Assembly (NCBI RefSeq): GCF_016756495.1
Contig: NZ_AP023243.1
Location: forward strand, 6,700,501 to 6,764,500
From: Mesorhizobium sp. 113-3-3
Lineage (GTDB): Bacteria; Pseudomonadota; Alphaproteobacteria; Rhizobiales; Rhizobiaceae
Reading direction: 5' to 3'
DNA length: 64,000 nucleotides
The position numbers and the translations under genes are program-made. The notes below the pieces were generated by a model, which was not told where the DNA came from, did not search any database, and saw nothing but the letters and a program-made list of their open reading frames with translations. Numbering within the stretch: the stretch's first letter is position 1; the number at the start of each line of letters is the position of its first letter. This document shows positions 61,321-64,000 of this stretch, piece after piece.

Positions 61321-62012
61321 TGGGGAACGCGAGTTTTTGGTCATGGCATCCTCGGGCTGGGTTTGTGTTCACATTCGCGAGGTGATCGAGACAGCCGCGG
61401 GAGGTTTTCCGCTGCAGGCGCGGTCTGAACGGCATGGCGCAACTGCCCTCAGTACGTTGGCGTCTTGGTGACGCTGCTACAGGACGCAACGGCCAAATAC
61501 GATTCGGGCACAGCATCAGAGCTTACCACGCGTATCGGGGAGAGGTCTATGCCGCGCCAGCCCACGCCATATCAGTTCGATCTCAAACTGCACGATGCGA
61601 AGACCGCGCAGATGTCGCCATCGCAGGCGCTGCCCGAAGAGACGCGCCTGATGCGGACAAAGCTACCGGTGCGCCTGAACCTCGACCACGTTGGCGGAAG
61701 GCGATCCTTTATGCGCGCATCGGCGTCCGCAATCGTGAGCGGCCGCCCCCCCCCGTTCAACGGTGGGGGCGCGCCCTGATCGACGAGAAGATTCCGGCCC
61801 AACCAACTGGAGCGCCCTGCAGTATGCAATGCGCCGTCACCTAGTGGCGCTCGGCTGGTTTTGCATCGAGACGGTCTATGTCGATCTCGCCGCTCTGCTC
61901 CAGGCGGAATCGCGCGAGCGCTTTGCCCGCAACTGTCGCAGTTGGCAACAGCTCATCGAGATGTGCCGTCGATACCATGCTGATCGACGGGTCTACGCTG
62001 CGACATCCAACT
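61321..62012. other. 690-bp stretch without a recognised gene
   Basis: Frames such as the plus-strand one from 61465 (ERSMPRQPTPYQFDLKLHDA) and one ending at 62104 could be pieces of old genes but match no family I recognise. A G/C run (GGCCGCCCCCCCCCG near 61740) is notable. Confidence 0.4.
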
Positions 62013-62855
62013 TTAAGTCCACCAGAGAACAAGATCTGGTCGCGCAAATCCGAAAAAGCTGTTCAGCAGTACGCGACGCGTTCCGTTGCCTGATTGACCG
62101 GTAACCCCATGAACGAAACCGCCGTCAAGTAGCGCGATATCCCCGGCCTTGAGCTGGATTTCGCGACTAGGCACGGCCTCGAGATAAGCTGCGGAGTAGG
62201 GATATCCCGTGGTCTCCACACCCTGCGACTTTCGATCTGCGACTGTCGGCTTGTGACTCCATAGCCTCAAGTTTCCACCTTCCTCAGGCATGCTGGGATA
62301 AAAGTTGAGTGCTGCGACGGTGTTGTGCGCCACCGCAGAAAGCTCGTAATCGTTCCCAGCGCGTAAAACTTGAGCGACATCGTCGTGGGGATCCAAGGAA
62401 AATGTGCCGCTTCCGGTCCAACTGAGAGCCCGACAAACGTTAGCCCGACCGTGTTCTGAACGGGCCAGCCGCAATTCAATACCTTGTTTGTGAAGCTCGC
62501 GCTTCAATGCGTCGAATACGGCTCGGACCGGGTCAACTAAATTGCCAAAAAGGGCGTCAACGTGCGGCCGCGCATTTTCCGCCTCCTTGAAATAGGTGGC
62601 CGCATCCTTCCTGTAGTGGGATGCACCGACATATTGCCCCGGCACGCCATCTTTGCGCTCGTTGAGACCGGGACTGCCAAAAAACTTCGTAGTGATGTCC
62701 TCGGCTACTTCGGCGCTGAAAGCTTGCTTAATGTGCAGAGCCGTGATCTCACCTTTCAGAACTGAGATGATCTCCGCAGTGCTGATCGAGCCGGTTCGTT
62801 CTTTGATTATAAGAGGCGAGATGGCCGGCGTCTGAGCTACTTGGTTAGTCGCCAT
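62013..62855 (-). CDS. 2-oxoglutarate/Fe(II)-dependent oxygenase
   Basis: A 280-residue non-haem iron oxygenase, probably an amino acid or small-molecule hydroxylase. The facial triad is visible: H157 and D159 in SLDPHDDVAQVL and H249 in LLDGGFVHGVTGQ, with R260/R261 (GNGTRRVLLNSFFG) as likely 2-oxoglutarate ligand. ATG at 62855 is preceded by AGGAG and overlaps the end of the EctB-like gene by 11 bases, so translation is coupled. It is not EctD-like in sequence as far as I can see. I infer it hydroxylates the product or substrate of the aminotransferase, perhaps diaminobutyrate or a derivative. Confidence 0.85.
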   Translation of the reverse strand: MATNQVAQTPAISPLIIKERTGSISTAEIISVLKGEITALHIKQAFSAEVAEDITTKFFGSPGLNERKDGVPGQYVGASHYRKDAATYFKEAENARPHVDALFGNLVDPVRAVFDALKRELHKQGIELRLARSEHGRANVCRALSWTGSGTFSLDPHDDVAQVLRAGNDYELSAVAHNTVAALNFYPSMPEEGGNLRLWSHKPTVADRKSQGVETTGYPYSAAYLEAVPSREIQLKAGDIALLDGGFVHGVTGQSGNGTRRVLLNSFFGFARPDLVLWWT

Positions 62856-64000
62856 TTGTTTTCTCCTGTAGTGCCTGATCGAGGATGGCAATGCCGTGAT
62901 CAAGTTCGTCATCTGAGATTGTTATCGGCGGAAGGACTTTGATGACGTCGCGATTTGGCCCGGAGGATTCGATCAGCAGGCCGTTTTCGAACGCGACATC
63001 GTGCACACGGCCAACAACGGCCTGTGACCGGCACTTAAGGCCGGCCATCAGACCACGGCCGCGCTTTTGTTCGATGCACTTGGGGAATTTCGCAACGAGG
63101 CGATCAAGGTGTTCTTGCAGTTTGATGGCCGTCCCCTCGACGGCCGTAGTGAACTGCCTATCGGACCACATTGTGCACATGGCCGCGGAAGTCACGAAGG
63201 CGAGATTATTGCCTCTAAAGGTCCCGCTATGTTCTCCCGGTTTCCATATGTCCATGTCGGGGCGAATCAGAACTATGGACAACGGATTGCCTGAACCGCT
63301 TAGCGATTTTGAAAGACACACGATGTCGGGCTCGATTTTCGCGAACTCGAACGAGAAGAAATCGCCCGTTCGTCCCGAACCTGCCTGAATGTCATCGACG
63401 ATGAAAACAACGTCGTGCTTACGGCAAATGCGCTGAATTTCTGCGAGCCAAGGTGCGGATGCGGTGTTCATGCCGCCTTCTGCCTGGATGGGCTCCAGGA
63501 TGATTGCGGCCGGCTTTTCTATCCCGCTGCCTGGGTCGCCCAACACGTGATCAATGTAACTCGCGGAATCGAAAGTTTGGTTCGGATAGTTCTCGTAAGG
63601 GACACGGATCACATCGTGGCGAGCAACGCCGCCAAGCTGTCTGGTTGACGCTGAACCCGACACCGCCAAGGAGCCGAGCGACATGCCATGGTACGAATTT
63701 GTGAAGGCCATGACACTCGAGCGGCCGGTATATTTTCGCGCCAGCGCCAACGCCGCTTCGTTAGCGTTTGTCCCGGTCGGCCCAGGAAACTGTATCTTGT
63801 AAGAAAGGCCTCGCGGCTTCAGGATCGACTCGACAAACACTTCGATGAAATCACGCTTTGCAGCTGTATACATATCAAGCGACAAGACGATATTTTGATC
63901 GGCGAGATATTGAATTGCCGGCGCAATGATATCCGGGTTGTTATGGCCGTAATTGAGCGCGCCGGACCCAACAAGGAAATCAATATAAGGTTTTCCGGAC
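62845..64000 (-). CDS. EctB-like class III aminotransferase (5' end beyond the window)
   Basis: 385 codons visible, open to the window edge; about 45 N-terminal residues are missing. EctB-type features: VGSGALNYGHNNPDI, IQFPGPTGTNANEAALALAR, VFIVDDIQAGSGRTG (PLP Asp, here VDD instead of CDE) and VCLSKSLSGSG (Schiff-base Lys). It is clearly related to the protein at 24820-26118 but diverged. It precedes and overlaps the 2OG oxygenase gene. Most likely makes 2,4-diaminobutyrate from aspartate semialdehyde or the reverse. Whether ectA or ectC lies further upstream cannot be seen. Confidence 0.88.
   Translation of the reverse strand, partial: SGKPYIDFLVGSGALNYGHNNPDIIAPAIQYLADQNIVLSLDMYTAAKRDFIEVFVESILKPRGLSYKIQFPGPTGTNANEAALALARKYTGRSSVMAFTNSYHGMSLGSLAVSGSASTRQLGGVARHDVIRVPYENYPNQTFDSASYIDHVLGDPGSGIEKPAAIILEPIQAEGGMNTASAPWLAEIQRICRKHDVVFIVDDIQAGSGRTGDFFSFEFAKIEPDIVCLSKSLSGSGNPLSIVLIRPDMDIWKPGEHSGTFRGNNLAFVTSAAMCTMWSDRQFTTAVEGTAIKLQEHLDRLVAKFPKCIEQKRGRGLMAGLKCRSQAVVGRVHDVAFENGLLIESSGPNRDVIKVLPPITISDDELDHGIAILDQALQEKTNGD

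Overview
The window looks like an accessory region, probably a symbiotic plasmid or symbiosis island, of an alphaproteobacterium of the order Hyphomicrobiales (Rhizobium/Sinorhizobium/Mesorhizobium type). The reasons are the ectoine-utilisation-like genes (EutD/DoeA hydrolases, an EhuB-like binding protein, an AsnC regulator), a heterotetrameric sarcosine oxidase operon, a LuxR-type fragment, and a very high load of IS elements and pseudogenes. From memory, the gene content recalls the y4t/y4u region of the Sinorhizobium fredii NGR234 symbiotic plasmid; I could not check this. No tRNA, rRNA, CRISPR array or nod/nif gene was seen.

Layout. 1-1.2 kb: right part of an IS21 element that cut a serine peptidase gene. 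1.2-9 kb: a dead AsnC gene, an M20 amidohydrolase, a class III aminotransferase and two ruined MFS exporter genes. 9-38.5 kb: a catabolic block containing an M24 hydrolase, an AsnC regulator, a run racemase / periplasmic binding protein / acetyltransferase / DMFase-like protein, soxBDAG, a class V aminotransferase with an M20 deacylase, an EctB-like aminotransferase, an aldehyde dehydrogenase, an EhuB-like binding protein beside a dead ATPase gene, a polyamine-type ABC importer, two closely similar DoeA-like hydrolases, an amidase and a GNAT protein. 38.5-48.9 kb: IS scrap yard (tyrosine recombinase remnants, IS110 live and dead, IS66 remnants, an ISNCY-like element, IS5 in IS21 next to IS110) with a methyltransferase and a DUF2267 gene between. 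49-53.6 kb: an isopenicillin-N-synthase-like oxygenase, an intact IS3/IS407 element and a GMC oxidoreductase. 54.2-60.5 kb: an IS5-family element split by a complete IS66, then an IS701 element and another IS5 remnant. 60.9 kb to the end: a LuxR HTH-only gene, then a 2-oxoglutarate oxygenase overlapping a second EctB-like aminotransferase that runs off the window.

How it may work together. A 15-bp inverted-repeat motif, roughly YGCAGNWWWNCTGCR, recurs upstream of most transcription units of the 9-34 kb block, including the AsnC gene itself. I infer one AsnC-controlled regulon that imports and degrades a small nitrogenous compound. The enzyme set (ring/amide hydrolases, deacylase, aminotransferases, aldehyde dehydrogenase, sarcosine oxidase, DMFase-like protein) resembles ectoine degradation extended by N-demethylation. 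The usual DoeB/EutE deacetylase is absent and an M20 enzyme could replace it. The substrate is not known from sequence.
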